Origin: Euphorbia lathyris
Taxonomy: Eukaryota > Streptophyta > Magnoliopsida > Malpighiales > Euphorbiaceae
DNA: 64,000 nt
Assembly: GCF_963576675.1 (NCBI RefSeq)
Contig: NC_088916.1
Span: 8,385,001 to 8,449,000 of the forward strand
Reading direction: 5' to 3'
Shown: positions 21,156 through 34,417 of the stretch, in pieces
Layout of the letters: the number at the start of each line of letters is the position of its first letter
Position numbering within the stretch: position 1 is the first letter of the stretch
Notes under the pieces: generated by a model
What the model was told of the DNA's origin: nothing
What the model saw: the letters and a program-made list of their open reading frames with translations, nothing else
The model's database searches: none
Translations under genes and position numbers: made by a program

Positions 21156-22692
21156 TGTTAAGCCCAAAATATACCTAAAATATCATTAATATTTACATCA
21201 GTTTTGCTATGAATTCGTGCCATTTATATCTATTTAGAGTACTTTTACATCCGAATATGTTTCTTTCATGCAAGATACCTAAATATTTGGTAAAATTCAA
21301 ATAGGAACGAAAAGAGGTAAAAAACGAAGGGAAAACCCTATGAAAAGAGTAAAAGACGAAGAAAAATGAATGCACCAATACAAAGAGACGGGAATGAAGT
21401 CAGAAACGGGAAAAATATTCTGAATCTCGTTAGGGATTCTGGAATCTCGGTAGAGATTCCAGGTCGCGATCGAGATTCTTTATTCTCGGTCGCGACACGG
21501 CAAATCCTGTCACTTCTCCTTTCCGTTCTGAACACTTAAAACTGCTTCCCGAATCTCGACCGAGATTTTGGAATCTCGGTAACTTCAGAAATTCGTACAG
21601 CACTCATTTCACATGTTTTAATTCAAAGAAACGCGTCCGTTCGGGTGGATAGAAACGTCTCTTCACAACGGACACGACTATTCACAACGGATACGACCCT
21701 TCAAACACACCTCTTGGAATATTATAAATAGATGAAGAAGTTCATAGTTGAAGAAGGAGTGAGATTATTAAGATTATAGTGCAGAGTTTATGTAGAATCT
21801 CTGACTCAGAAAAGAGTCAGAGATTAGAGTTCATTTTTGTACAAGCAAACTTCCCGTACACAAGATTGTTCTTAGTTAATTACAAACACAGCAGCAATTA
21901 GATTTAGATTAAGATCTGTTCATATTAGTTTATATTTTGGTAGTAGAAGTACTCGTCTCTATTCTGAAGATTCAGCGAGAAGATTAAGTAGCAGATTCGA
22001 CCCACGAGCCTGACAAACTCTAACGAGGTTTGAGGAAAGGATTGAGGACCCGAAACTCTCATGTCGTTTGAATGCTTCCGTGCTTTTTATTCTCTGTAAA
22101 CTTGTATCAAATTCATACTTCATCTAATAAAGTTCATGCAATTCAATAAATTTTTATGTAGAACTTCTGTAAATGATCGGAAGTGAGTTTTGGTGTTTTC
22201 ATTAAAACGTAGTTAAATTCAATATCTTTACAAGGAAACTTTGTTGAACACTTAGGCAAATTCATTCTTCAAGAATTAATTTGGTTAAGGTAGCAATCTA
22301 TCCCGACCGTAGGAAGATTGTCTGCGGTTCAAAGCCCTTTAATTGAAAGAGTTTACGTTATTACATTTTTATAGTTTATACAAAGTTTAAAGTTGTTTTC
22401 TTTGCTTAATGCAAATGACAACAATTATTCTCTTATTTTTAAACACTAAACGTTTCTGTTTTGTAATTCATATTCAAAACAGAATTGATTTCTAACATTC
22501 TACATATTCTAACCTAATTCTTATTCTACCAATCTCAAAACCAATTTCAAATAAGGATTATCTATTTCTATAAACCTTAAGTCGAATTTGAACTACACAT
22601 AAATAAGTTTTTGTTGAAAAAGTTTTCCCTGTGGGATCGATATCTTTTTATTACTACAAGCGAAACCGTGCACTTGCGGAAATCGCTCAATA
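21156..22692 (+). repeat. 5' LTR of Gypsy-1
   Basis: 1,537 bp. Its first third carries the element's private dyad motif (GAATCTCGGTNGAGATTC and CTCGGTCGCGACACG) at about 21,420-21,580. A TATAAATA-like box with downstream leader is seen around 21,723. Confidence 0.9.
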
Positions 22693-22696
22693 AGTT

Positions 22697-22714
22697 TTTG
22701 GCGCCATTGCCTGG
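22697..22714 (+). other. Primer-binding site (tRNA-Asp type) of Gypsy-1
   Basis: TTTTTGGCGCCATTGCCTGG differs slightly from the canonical Athila primer site (GCCGTTGCCGGGG). Confidence 0.85.
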
Positions 22715-25700
22715 AAAATGCCAAATTTTTTAACAAAAATTTATATTTTTCGTGTTTTATTTCGAATCTAGGTTTATAATATATTTATTTATTTATTTTT
22801 ATAGTTTTTTTTATTTTGAGGATGGTCGCTAGGACTAAATCCTCGTTGTTATTTAACGTTTGCAATTAGATGTTTGTAGATAAACAAAAAAAATCCAAGT
22901 TTTCTCAAGAAGATAAACTAGAGATTTGATCATTTATAAATTCATGGAAGGACTCTATAGAAAAGAAATTCAGCATGCAGATACATCATAGAAGGGAAAT
23001 TCGAATAATCTCTTCCAAAACACCTTTAAATATTTTCTATAAACTTAACCCTTCACCAAAACATCATATCTCTTTGTTAAGAAAATTATTTAATTCCTAC
23101 ACTAAACCCAAATAATTTCCCTTTTTATCACTTCCTTAAACACCTACATTTATCTCTCTAAGAAACAGCTGATCAACTCTTCTCAGACAGATGAGCAAGT
23201 AGGATGAAATTATCTTATCCGCCAGGAAAGAATTGTATACTTTTAATATAGTTTTGAAAGTTTCGATTCATGTGCGTAGTTTTTGTTCGAGGCCAGAACT
23301 AGAAGTTCGGGCATTCAACCGAAATCACTAGATCCTTATTTTGAGAAAACGCTAAAAAATAGAAAATGCTAAAAAATAGAAAAAAAACCCCAAAATATAT
23401 ATATATTATATATATGATAATAATAATTTCAAAGTTTGGGATACAGTTCTACTTTTTAATTCCCGTTTGAAAGTTTGGGAGGACCAATGCAAAGCATTCA
23501 TTATTGCCAAAGGGCAAAACGTGTCACGATCGATATTCTAATTTCTCGACCACGACACGCATATTTTAAAAAAATAATAATAATAATAAATAATTTTTCT
23601 CTCTATGTATTTAATTTCTAATTTTAGATTTTATCCACCAAAAGGCACAAAAGACACCTTTTCATTTTTTCATAAGTCATGATTTTTGGTTTGAAACCAA
23701 CAAATTAAAGTCTTCACATAGTTAAAAAAATATTTTGAGTATGAAGGCGCTCAAATTCAAGCGATTGAATTTGTGGACGCATTTTTATGAAAATTACTTT
23801 AGTTTGCATACTTTTTAATTTTCATTCTTCTTATTTCTTGTTCATAATTTTTATGTTTATTTGTTTTTAGTTTAATTTATTGTTGTTTTATTTTTATTTC
23901 ATAAGTTTGATTTGTGTATAAACAAGTTTTATTCCATAAAAATTTATTAAAATCATGTTTTTAATTGATTTTTCGAAATTTTTTATGTGTTTAGTGAAAT
24001 TTCAGGAATCTCAGTTGAGATTCCAGAAATCTCAGTAGAGATTTCAAGTTTAGGTTTTATTCAGGAATGGCTAGGAAATTTCTGAACTTACCAAGATTAT
24101 CAAATCTCTACCGAGACGAGCGAATGAGCTTTCGACAAGTCTTTTCCCAGGTGGGGAAAAGCGTGTCGCGGCCGAGATTCTGGAATCTCGGTCGCGACAC
24201 GGTCGTTATTTCGACCTGTCACCTTCGTTTCTCCATTTTTCTTACATCCTTTGCTGAAAAATTCGAAAATTGTGTTAGTTTATCACCCAAGAGGCACCAA
24301 TTGACACCATTTCATTTTCAACAAACATAATATTTCATTCTGTTAACCTATGTATTTTAGTAAGGATCAGAATTCTTCTTTTATTTCACTTCCTCTCTTT
24401 CAGAATTCTGACCACATATCTAAAGGTTACAGACATATTTTCTTCCAAGCATGACTTTCTCTCTTAAATTGTATGTGTTAGGAGACGTTTTCCAAGGCAA
24501 CACCATTAATTCCTCAAAGATCTTAATGGAGGGATTAGTTGCCGCATCACGTTCAAAGGAACGAAAGGTTGGGTTCGGGAACATTATTTGTGGAATCATC
24601 AGCTTCAGTTCAATGGACTGATAAAGAACCATTCCATATCCTTGACCATGAATTCTAGGAAAGTAAGGGACTTGTCGAGAGAATTTTCCGAGTTGGCCCA
24701 CGATTTCTTTCTTTTGAAGAAAGACAGATCTTCGTTCAAGCCAAGATCGATCGGGCCCGTGCTATGCGTATTCCAAATTAATAGGGATATCATCTAATTT
24801 TAATTTTTATTGTGTTTTGTTTGTTTTAGTTTGGATATAGTTTGTATATAGGTTTGTTTTTGTATTTGTTCTTTATGTAATTTGTATATATGTTTTCCAT
24901 TTTTAAATAAAGCTATCAAGTTTAATTATTCTTTTTGATTAATATACGTTAACCATACAAGTTATACGAATGAATCTGAATCTATGTCAAAATGAAACAG
25001 TATAATTTTTAAATGAATCTGTAAATATTTTAATGAGTCTGTATCAATTTCAGAAATGTATCTGAACATCTGACTTTTCATATTTGTACATATATGTTTC
25101 ATACAATAAAACTTTAATTTCCCTTCATGATTTCATCTTCTGTTATGAATTATGTCTGCTTGAAGTTATAAATATTCAGCAATAAATCTGTACACATGAA
25201 TGTTAATATAATAAGTGATAATAATATAAGATTAATGTGCATTTATTTTACATTCAATTGCCTTAACAAATTAATGTTCATTTATGTTACATTAAACTAT
25301 ATTTAAGACATTTAATGGTTCATTAACTCAGATTCAATAAGGTTAAACCTTTGGTTTTCCCTTCATTTAATGTTTTAATTGTGTTTTTAAGTTACAGGTA
25401 TTGATACCTTCATTAATAGGACATAATTGCAAGAAGATTAAGTCAAAACGGAGTTAATATACGCGTATTTCAGCCACCAGGACGTGAATCTCGGTAGGGA
25501 TTATGGAATCCCTACAAGTTCAGCGAAGACAACAAGTTTCAGGAGAAATGAATCTCCCAGAAATTGCCGTGTCGCGACCGAGATTCATGAATCTCGGTCG
25601 CGACACGCGTTCCTACATTAACTCCTAAACCCTATATAACCCTATCACTTACACAAACATTACACAAACTCTATTTCAAACACATTTTCTTCTTCCAAAA

Positions 25701-25857
25701 TCAATTCCACACCATATCACCTTTACTTTTTACCAAATTTTTACCTATCCAATATACTTCTTTCCCAAAACACAAACTCCATAACCTATACCTCTATTTT
25801 TCTATCTCTCTCACAAATTTTTCTATTTTTCTCTCATAGATTCGACATTTAAACACC
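22715..25857 (+). other. Gypsy-1 non-coding interior with palindromes
   Basis: No gag or pol similarity. Short frames near 22,821 and 24,067 are broken. Contains dyads at about 23,525-23,565, 24,005-24,045, 24,162-24,201 (one mismatch in 19-bp arms), about 25,488-25,520, and the perfect 40-bp palindrome at 25,568-25,607. Confidence 0.6.
25568..25607. repeat. Perfect 40-bp palindrome
   Basis: The half-site CGTGTCGCGACCGAGATTCA is followed immediately by its exact reverse complement, with no loop. It is built from the CTCGGTCGCGACACG motif found repeatedly in this element, including both LTRs. Confidence 0.95.
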
Positions 25858-26996
25858 ATGCCTAAACATAAGACGGTTACTCACAATGTTTCCTCTACCT
25901 CTAATAATTGTTTGCATGTTGAATATGGATCCATTCAGCATTATTTCAGATTAGGACGGGCAGCGGTACAAGCACTTTTATGAACATAACGCAATTATTG
26001 ACTTTTTGGTTACTCTTTCCTATGCTCCAGAGAATGAGAGGATTATATTTAGGGATTTAAGTTAAATTTATGAAGTTGGGGATGAAGAGACGAGTATTTG
26101 GTTTGGATATCATACGAAACAATTTATTGTTAAGCCCATCAATTTTCAAACCAATCCGGTTTGGACATATTTTGCCTCGATTAGATGACTTTTATGCCAA
26201 GCACACTTCTAGCATGCTCATTAAGGATAATAGTAATTTCTATTTCAATAAATTTTTATCCTATTTTCTTTTTGGGAATGTTAAATGGTCAAGGGTTGGA
26301 AGTCAGGATTTATTTGTTCATTTTGGGTTACATCTTCACGGGTTTCGTGGTAGATTAACATTGGAATGCTTTTTGACAATTAAGTCCATGTTTCTATTTC
26401 AACCAAATAAGCAAGTTATTATGCGTACTTTGATTACGGGTCTTGTTTTGGATGCTACGAGTATCATGGAGTAGTTTTCAATCATTTACTCCTAATTATT
26501 TTCCGATGTTGGATTATGCCGCAATTTTACACATTCATTTAGTGGTTAGCCAATGTTGGCTAGTTTTGCAAGTTCGATGTTGGTACTTCAAGTTCACATG
26601 GTAATAGTATTATAGAGGATGGTAATGAGCAGGCGCATTTTGATGGGGATGACAATATGCATTAAGATGCAGAGGATAAAGAAGGTGAGGAGGAGGAGCA
26701 TGTTGGCGGCCAAGCACAAGCACAAAGGCATGTAGGTGACGAGCACAATGTTGCTGATCAAGTTATTTGTAACAAATTTTGAACCAAATGAATGCACACT
26801 ACCGTCAAATGAATTTGCGGTTAGATGATATTATGGAGAATAATCAAGAGATGAGTTCACGATTAAACGCAGTGGATGCAAATATCCATACTTTGAGGAG
26901 AGATCATACGTCAACCCGACGCCTGTTGTTTTCATTTTTCAGTCGTCAAGGCGTAGTGACCACGCCATCTCCACAGGGTTCACCACCACATGAATA
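25858..26996 (+). pseudogene. Degenerate Athila ORF1-like gene
   Basis: An ATG at 25,858 opens a frame that is soon broken. The longest surviving piece (26,070-26,474) contains RLTLECFLTIKSM and related segments resembling Athila-type 'plant transposon protein' ORFs. Then comes a Glu/Asp/His-rich stretch (26,600-26,770) and a final 72-codon coiled-coil-like end with many Asn and Met (26,779-26,996). Several frameshifts and stops separate these. A C-terminal coiled coil in the same position occurs in Gypsy-2 (34,418-34,909). Function unknown. Confidence 0.55.
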
Positions 26997-28465
26997 GGTT
27001 TTATCTTATCTTTTCTCAACTCATTTATCTCTTATGTTGTTTTTTAATTAAGTTCGGTACAATATTTATATTTCCTATTATGTTTGGTACAATTTTATAT
27101 TTTATGTTGGATGATTTAATTTCATAATTTTTCTTTCTTAATTCGTATGCTTTATTCCGTACCATTTTTCGTGTTTTATCCATTTTTGCACCAATGAGGA
27201 CATTGTCCAAATTAAGTGTGGGAGGAGATATTACATATATCATTATTTTATTTTTAGTACGAATAAATGCAACGAATAAGAATAACTTTTAGCAACATAT
27301 ACAAAATGCAACACTTGTTTTATGCAAATGCAACACATTTTGCAACATTATTTTCCAAAGAATGATATTATTTTTAAACATTATTTTTCATAACTTTACA
27401 TTTTCATATGCTTAAAAATATTTTAACTTATGATTATTTTTAGGTTATCATTATCGTTAGAAATGATATTTCTATACGGGCAATATTTTTCATATTTTTC
27501 ATAAATCTCCGATACGATTTTTAAGTAAAAATTGTCTCAAGTGAATGTATTTAAGTAAAAATTCTTTACCTCAATCTCTATTTTATATCATGAAATTCAT
27601 GATACCATAAATCTTATTTTTAATTTTCAATTAGGTTTATAAGCATTAAATTGAACTAACACTTTTTAGCTCGGTTTGATTTCGTCTTACATTAACACCA
27701 ATTAAAGTTTTTAAGGAAACTTTAGCCATAATACATGTTGAATTTTAAGTCAATATAGGATGAATGTGCTATTTGTTCTTTTTCCCAAGTTACAATTTTA
27801 TAATTCATGTTAATTAATTAATTAGTCGTATTCTTAACTTTTGGTCACGATTGAGACCAACTTTATCACAATCGAGGTATGAAATGGAAGAAAATTAAGT
27901 ACCGTTTACTTTTGGCCACGATTGCGACCACCTTTATCACAATCGATGTATGGAAGGAACATTTAAAGAAAAAATTAAACGTGTTTTAAGTTTAAAGTAA
28001 CGATTGCATCCACCCATGGCATGGTCGGTACCTCTTAAGCGAACACAAAACAAATAAAAAGCATATAAAGTTACGATCGAGACCACCCTTATCACGGGCG
28101 TAACTAAGCAAATAAATTAACCTAAGTACTTGTTCAATTCATATTTTATATAAACAGTTTAGGTTTGGGAAAGGAAATTTTGTGCTTTGAAATGCCTTGA
28201 GACGAAAGACTCAATAACATGCGTGCTTATATCATCCCGAATACTTCATTTTAAAAATTGAAATACAAGACGAATGATATATCACCTTTATACTAGTTAG
28301 TTTGATATTTTGCGTATAAATTTGCCATGCGAAGTTAATCTTTTCGGCTTAACTAATTTAAAAAGGAATGCAAAGATATATGTTTTATTTTCATAAAGAG
28401 ATTAGTTAATGGATAAATTCAGTGAAATTTTGCTCGGGACTAGCAAAAGATTAAGTGTGGAGATT
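26997..28465 (+). other. Gypsy-1 3' untranslated interior
   Basis: AT-rich. Near 27,845-28,110 there are three loose repeats of 'ggtcacgattgcgaccacc...atcacaatcg', which echo the dyad motif. It ends with a polypurine tract 'ttaagtgtggagatt' before the 3' LTR. Confidence 0.6.
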
Positions 28466-29999
28466 TGTTAAGCCCAAAATATACCTAAAATATCATTAAT
28501 ATTTACATCAGTTTTGATATGAATTCGTGCCATTTATATCTATTTAGAGTACTTTTACGTCCGAATATGTTTCTTTCATGCAAGATACCTAAATATTTGG
28601 TAAAATCCAAATAGGAACGAAAAGTGGTCAAAAAGGAAGGGGAAACCCTACGAAAAGAGTAAAAGATGAAGAAAAACGAACGCACAAATACAAGGAGACA
28701 GGAACGAAGTCAGAAACGGGAAAAATATTCCGAATCTCGGCAGGGATTCTAGAATCTCGCTAGAGATTCCAGGTAGCGACCGAGATTCCATATTCTTGAT
28801 CGCGACATGCCAAATCCTGTCACTTCTCCTTTCCATTCTGAACACTTAAAACTGCTTCCCGAATCTCGACCGAGATTCTAGAATCTCGGTAACTTCAGAA
28901 ATTCGTACAGCACTCATTTCACATGTTTTAATTCAAAGAAACGCGTCCGTTCAGGTGGATAGAAACGTCTCTTCACAATGGACACGACTCTTCACAATGG
29001 ATACGACCCTTCAAACACACCTCTTGGAATATTATAAATAGATGAAGAAGTTCATAACTGAAGGAGTGAGATTATTAAGATTATAGTGCAGAGTTTATGT
29101 AGAATCTCTGACTCAGAAAAGAGTCAGAGATTAGAGTTCATTTTTGTACAAGCAAACTTGCCGTACACAAGATTGTTCTTAGTTAATTACAAACACAGCA
29201 GCAATTAGATTTATATTAAGATCTGTTCATATTAGTTTACATTTTGGTAGTAGAAGTACCCGTCTCTATTCCGAAGATTCAGCGAGAAGATTAAGTAGCG
29301 GATTCGACCCACGAGCCTGACAAACTCTAACGAGGTTTGAGGAAAGGATTGACGACCCGAAACTCTCATGTCGTTTGAATGCTTCCATGCTTTTTATTCT
29401 CTGTAAACTTGTATCAAATTCATACTTCATCTAATAAAGTTCATGCAATTCAATAAATTTTTATGTAGCACTTCTGTAAATGATCGGAAGTGAGTTCTAG
29501 TGTTTTCATTAAAACGTAGTTAAATTCAATATCTTTACAAGGAAACTTTGTTGAACACTTAGGCAAATTCATTCTTCGAGAATTAATTTGGTTAAGGTAG
29601 CAATCTATCCCGACCGTAGGAAGATTGTCCGCGGTTCAAAGCCCTTTAATTGAAAGAGTTTATGTAATTATATTTTTATAGTTTATACAAAGTTTAAAGT
29701 TGTTTTCTTTGCTTAATGCAAACGAACACAATTATTCTCTTATTTTTAAACACTAAACGTTTCTGTTTTGTAATTCATATTCAAAACAGAATTGATTTCT
29801 AACATTCTACATATTCTAGCCTAATTCTTATTCTACCAATCTTAAAACCAATTTCAAATAACGATTATCTATTTCTATAAACCTTAAGTCGAATTTAAAC
29901 TACACATAAATAAGTTTTTGTTGAAAAAGCTTTCCCTGTGGGATCGATATCTTTTTATTACTACAAGCGAAACTGTGCACTTGCGGAAATCGCTCAACA
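28466..29999 (+). repeat. 3' LTR of Gypsy-1
   Basis: 1,534 bp, matching 21,156-22,692 with scattered substitutions and a small deletion near 29,060. Confidence 0.92.
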
Positions 30000-30004
30000 G
30001 TTAC

Positions 30005-30300
30005 CATCTGCACATTCTTGAAGAAAGGAGATTTCGATGCCAAAGAAACACTGAGCTGGATGGTGTGGACTACTGGATGGGCATAGAGCCATTCTTGAAG
30101 AACAGAATGATTACTGATTACAAATGTACTTGGTAATCAATCTGATCTTCAATGTTGGCTCTATGCCCCTCCAGTATTCCACTCCATCCATCTAGCTCCA
30201 GTGTTTCTTTAGCATCAAAATCTCCTTTCTATTCGCGCATCACGCCCCCCCTTGTACACTATTCGCACGTCACATCATAATGCCCCCTTTGCACGCTATC
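30005..30300. repeat. Foldback hairpin 2 (partner of hairpin 1)
   Basis: Arms at about 30,020-30,090 and 30,165-30,235 pair over more than 60 bases: 'gaaaggagatttcgatgccaa...' with '...catcaaaatctcctttc', and 'gggcatagagcca' with 'tggctctatgccc'. The inner part is nearly identical to hairpin 1. The tail 30,230-30,295 is inverted relative to 20,890-20,945. Before Gypsy-1 inserted at GTTAC the two hairpins lay side by side within one larger inverted repeat. Confidence 0.85.
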
Positions 30301-30911
30301 CTTTTTTGATAGGCAATACAAAGTAGACAACTTATTCAAGTAGACATATATATGTATATTCAAGTGGATCATAACATGCTATAACAAAGTAGTCAACTTA
30401 TTCCTTTATGTCTATTAAATTGAATCAGTTTTACTTCCTAACACATAACATACTAAATTGATATGAAACACATGTCTATTCCTGAATCAGTTAAACAGAA
30501 CATAAAACAAGCCAACATGTTTCATACATAGACACATAACACATAACATGCTAAAGTGACATGAAACATATGTCTCATCAGCATAACTCATGTTAAAATA
30601 GAAAAGAATCAGGCAAGTTCATCATTTTCAGCTTTAAGAGTATGCATGATCAACTACCTTCCTAAACATAATATCAAGTTCATAACTTATGCTGATAGCA
30701 TCGAAAACCCATCAACATCATGAATGGTTTCAATCAGATAACAAGCCAAGTGGAAGGTATATTGTAAACTTATCTCATCACCATCCTGAATGGTTTCATA
30801 ACATTTTCAGCTTTAAGAGTATGCCTAACATGTTATAACAAATAGACAACTTATTCGTGCATGTCTAAAACTTGTTGTCATAGCATCATAAAGCCACCAC
30901 TATGTACCTGC
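30301..30911. other. CACTA interior between hairpin 2 and Gypsy-2
   Basis: AT-rich, with repeated phrases 'acaacttattc', 'catgctataacaa' and 'acataaca' that also occur at 39,420-39,540. No gene is recognised. Confidence 0.5.
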
Positions 30912-32517
30912 TGATGGCGGGTAGGGTATCCGGTGGAGCGGTAAAATATAACGATAAGTGTGTGCTAGGGCTATGGATATGATCTTTCTAAGTGCTCTAA
31001 CTCTACTAGATGCTACTTCGTAGGGGCAAGTGTACCCCGTCGTATCAAGTAATAATCCGGTTAAGACCGGGTATCGAATCCACGGGATTTATAACTACAA
31101 GTATTAAACTACTCGATTTTACACGTTATCTAAGCAGTGAATACTTTAGTTGGTTGGGTGACAACTATGAACTACTCCTAAACTACGGGTGAGACAATTT
31201 TCATGTATTTCAAGTCCTCTTCGAATGATACGGGTGATGATAAGTTATAACCTATGATAAACGACACGAAATATACACGATTAATAGTTTTACTCTTGCA
31301 AAGACGACTATTAATAGACCGAACAACTCCGCGAGGTTCTAGAGTCGTGATTTCCCTTTAAGGTGACTCTAATTCTCAGGATCAGAAACTAGGGCCCGTA
31401 AGTTCCGTGGCTCGTCAATTCCTACGGTTTCCGATTTGTCAACTCCGGTGAGGCAACACCTATGTGATTCCTAATAGATTTCGGAGCTCGTAAACGACCT
31501 ACACAATAATCAATTATAAGTATCAAAGCAAGCAATAAACATTAACACGTATAGTGAAAACAGAATCGTAAATCATGTATTATAAATATGGAATATGAAA
31601 GTACGGGATACAACCAAGCCTAGTACATAGAAAGAGTACAAGCTATTTAACAAGTGGAAAGGGAAGAAGAATGGACCCTTAAGACTAGCTAACCGGACTC
31701 AAAGTCGTCTCTTAGGACTTGGAGGTGGAACTCTCGAGCTTGGTGAATGCGGATGGAGCGGAACTTCGGCGGAGTAATGGGAGGATTATACAAGCTCTCA
31801 AGGTGTGAGGAACTCTAATACATGGAAAATTGAATACTGAAATGAGTGCTCATCACTCTTACTTATACATCAAGCTCGGGGGTAGAATCGTAAATACATA
31901 AGTTGCATTATTTCTGCATTTTTCCCAGGACACGCCCCGCATGTTTGCCCATTCTGTTGACAATTTCCTGCATGAGGATCAGATTCAGGCCTGATGTCAA
32001 GAACACGCCCCGCGTGGACAGACAGACACCCCGCGTGTTTGCCCATTCCGTTGATAATTGACTGTGTGTGGATCAGAATCAGACTGGTTGTCATAACCAC
32101 GCCCCGTGTAGGTTGGAGTACGCCCCGCGTAGTTGAGCCTCTGGAGTTAAAACGCTTGTATCATATCTTTGGCTCCCCGCGTGGCTTGGATCACGCCCCG
32201 CGTACTTGAGCTTCTGAAACTTAGATTGAAGAATTTCTCCTGTACGCCCCGCGCATTAATAGAGACGCCCTGCGTGTGTCGGTGGGTTTTTACTCCTTTG
32301 CTTGTACTTGCGAAATACAATTCTCGATAGCCGAGTTAGCTTGACGCTTATTTTTCTGAAATTAACTGAAAACAAAGGAAATTGATCAAAAGCATAAAAT
32401 TTATTTTTATTTTGTTGTTTTATTAAAAACACATTATTTTTGTAATTAAACTCACTTATTTAGTCCATAATTAAACCGTAATTCACGCTAAAAGATAGGG
32501 ACAAAATGCCCCTATCA
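30912..32517 (-). repeat. 3' LTR of Gypsy-2
   Basis: 1,606 bp, nearly identical to 37,597-39,222. The part at 31,920-32,280 contains about ten copies of ACGCCCCGCGTG-like words, mostly in direct pairs spaced by about 10 bases. Confidence 0.93.
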
Positions 32518-33988
32518 ACCTCCTCGGACTTTAAAGTTTTACTTGTCCTCAAGTAAAAGAAATCGAAAGACAAGGGATTGAGATAATTAAGAAACAAACT
32601 TCCAGTTGGTTTTACCAAGTGCATGATTTCGAAGCTAAAGTTTTACGAAAAAGTTTTCAGCAAGTACTTACGCAAGCGAATGAGTGACCAAAACTTATTT
32701 GGAATCTCCATGATCAAACTTAATAGGCAATATTAACGGGGATCGATTATCTTTTGAGAACCCGATTGTACCTTACCAAGGGATTTCACTCTTACGCTCA
32801 AATTTTGGTGGGTCGGTGTTTTTGCGCTCTCCTTTGTACTTACTCGAAGTCACTTTGAGTTTGCATTTTCATCTGGGTTTTTCCTCCTATGTTATGGTTT
32901 AGGCAATATTAAAAATGAACCTGGAGGGGGGTTGTAATGTGGGTGGCTTTTTTAGTGGTTAATCTTTAGAAACTCGAGTCCAAATACCATTTTGATGATC
33001 GCATCGCTTTTTCTTTTTGGCCTTAGCAAGCTTGTAAAATAAAACTTGACATTGCTCGGGTGGAGCTTGAGAATGCCTTTTTGCTCTTTATTTTTGTTAT
33101 TATATATATATATATTTTTTTTTCTTTTTATTTTGAGAGCGACACAAAAACGATTTCGAAGACTTATTGTGCTTTTAAGGCCTTGGTTTGTTTCGGGTAA
33201 TTCTGATGTGGTTGATTTTATTAGTATTTGAACAAGAGGAAAAAGGGTTAAATGTTAAAAAGGTGTTAGCAAAGAAGTTGGTTAATAGGCTCGAGGGGGC
33301 TTCCTAAAGGTTAATGAAAACGAGAAAAATAATTAAGAAAAGAATTAGCCTAAGTGGGTCCGTTTTATCATCTATTGCCCTTTTTACCAAAATAAGTGTA
33401 CTTAACCCGGTATTAGATATAAACTCTATGAGTCGAGTGAAGTCAAAGCTCTCGAAAAATTATGAAAGAAATAGAGTTCTCGTACAAACTCTTTCAGGCT
33501 CAAAAATACCTCACAAGAATTTCGGGTTAAATTGTGTACTTTTCAAAAATCCCGTTTTTATTGCCTTTTTAAATTTCATTATAGAGATAACTTGTGGGTT
33601 AGGACTCAATGCTTTTTGTTTAATACGAACCTTGGCTTTGCATAAATTCCATAATTTCGAAATCAAGACTTAAATTTCTTAATTAAACCGATCCTTTATG
33701 TTTCGATGTATTTACTTTTGACGACAAATAACGGAACTTTTGATTATTGTCCGTAGAAGGTAGTGTGTTGGGTAATTTATGAGCCAATAAATGAGTTTAA
33801 TTATTTTTATTTATTTTATTTTTATTTTTGTTTTTGTTAGTGCAAAACAAACTGTAAGTGTAGGGTTGCACGACCCTCCGTGTGATTAAAATGACATGTA
33901 TTCCAAAGACGTCGCAAAAGAAAGGAAAACAAAAACAAAAGAAAAATAAAAATGAAATTAAAGGGAAACAAGGACTTTATAGGTCTGG
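32518..33988 (-). other. Gypsy-2 3' interior, non-coding
   Basis: AT-rich with a (TA)n/T tract near 33,095. The purine-rich tract 'gtccgaggaggt' (minus strand) next to the LTR is the polypurine tract. Open frames on the plus strand are chance. Confidence 0.55.
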
Positions 33989-33991
33989 TCT

Positions 33992-34172
33992 TACGCGAGG
34001 CATACCTACTAGGGGCACTCCGCGTAAAAGGTGGATGTTGTGTGCTTTCTGGGTAGAGACTCGAATACGCGAGGCATAGAAGGGGGTATGCTCCGCGTAA
34101 ACCGAGTGGGAAGCCTTTATTTAAAGGAAAAGGTGGGTCACGCGGGGCGTAGCCAGGGGTACGCTCCGCGTA
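33992..34172. repeat. Hairpin triplet A (Gypsy-2)
   Basis: Three hairpins at 33,992-34,026, 34,066-34,099 and 34,140-34,172. Each has the form TACGCGRGGC(G/A)T, then about 10 bases, then TACGCYCCGCGTA. The spacing is 74 bp. Confidence 0.9.
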
Positions 34173-34417
34173 AACCTTATTAATGCATGCAGGAACAGAA
34201 AAAATAAACACGTAAACAACGAGTTAAGGCAAAATAATTGAACAAAACACAACTAGAGACGGGAGGAAAGAGAAAATTATATTAAGATAAACGAAACAAA
34301 ATAAAATACAATAAAAACACGAAAAAGAAAACAAGAAACGAAAGACATAAAAACGGAAATATAAAAACACGAGGACATAAAATAAAAACCCAAAATAAAA
34401 ACAGAAATAGAAAGAAA

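Larger units (their letters stand above)
21156..29999 (+). mobile_element. Non-autonomous Athila-like Ty3/Gypsy retrotransposon (Gypsy-1)
   Basis: LTRs at 21,156-22,692 and 28,466-29,999 (TGTTAAGCCC...CTCAACA; the left copy ends CAATA) are flanked by the target duplicate GTTAC (21,151-21,155 and 30,000-30,004). The primer site 'TTTTTGGCGCCATTGCCTGG' after the left LTR is the tRNA-Asp type used by Athila elements. The 5.8-kb interior lacks recognisable gag, protease, RT or integrase and carries only one degenerate ORF near its 3' end. The LTRs differ at several dozen sites by eye, so it is older than the Copia. Confidence 0.92.

Noticed and set aside
24420..24797. Overlapping frames inside Gypsy-1 near 24.6 kb
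   Set aside because: Both strands are open over the same region without gag or pol motifs; treated as non-coding interior.
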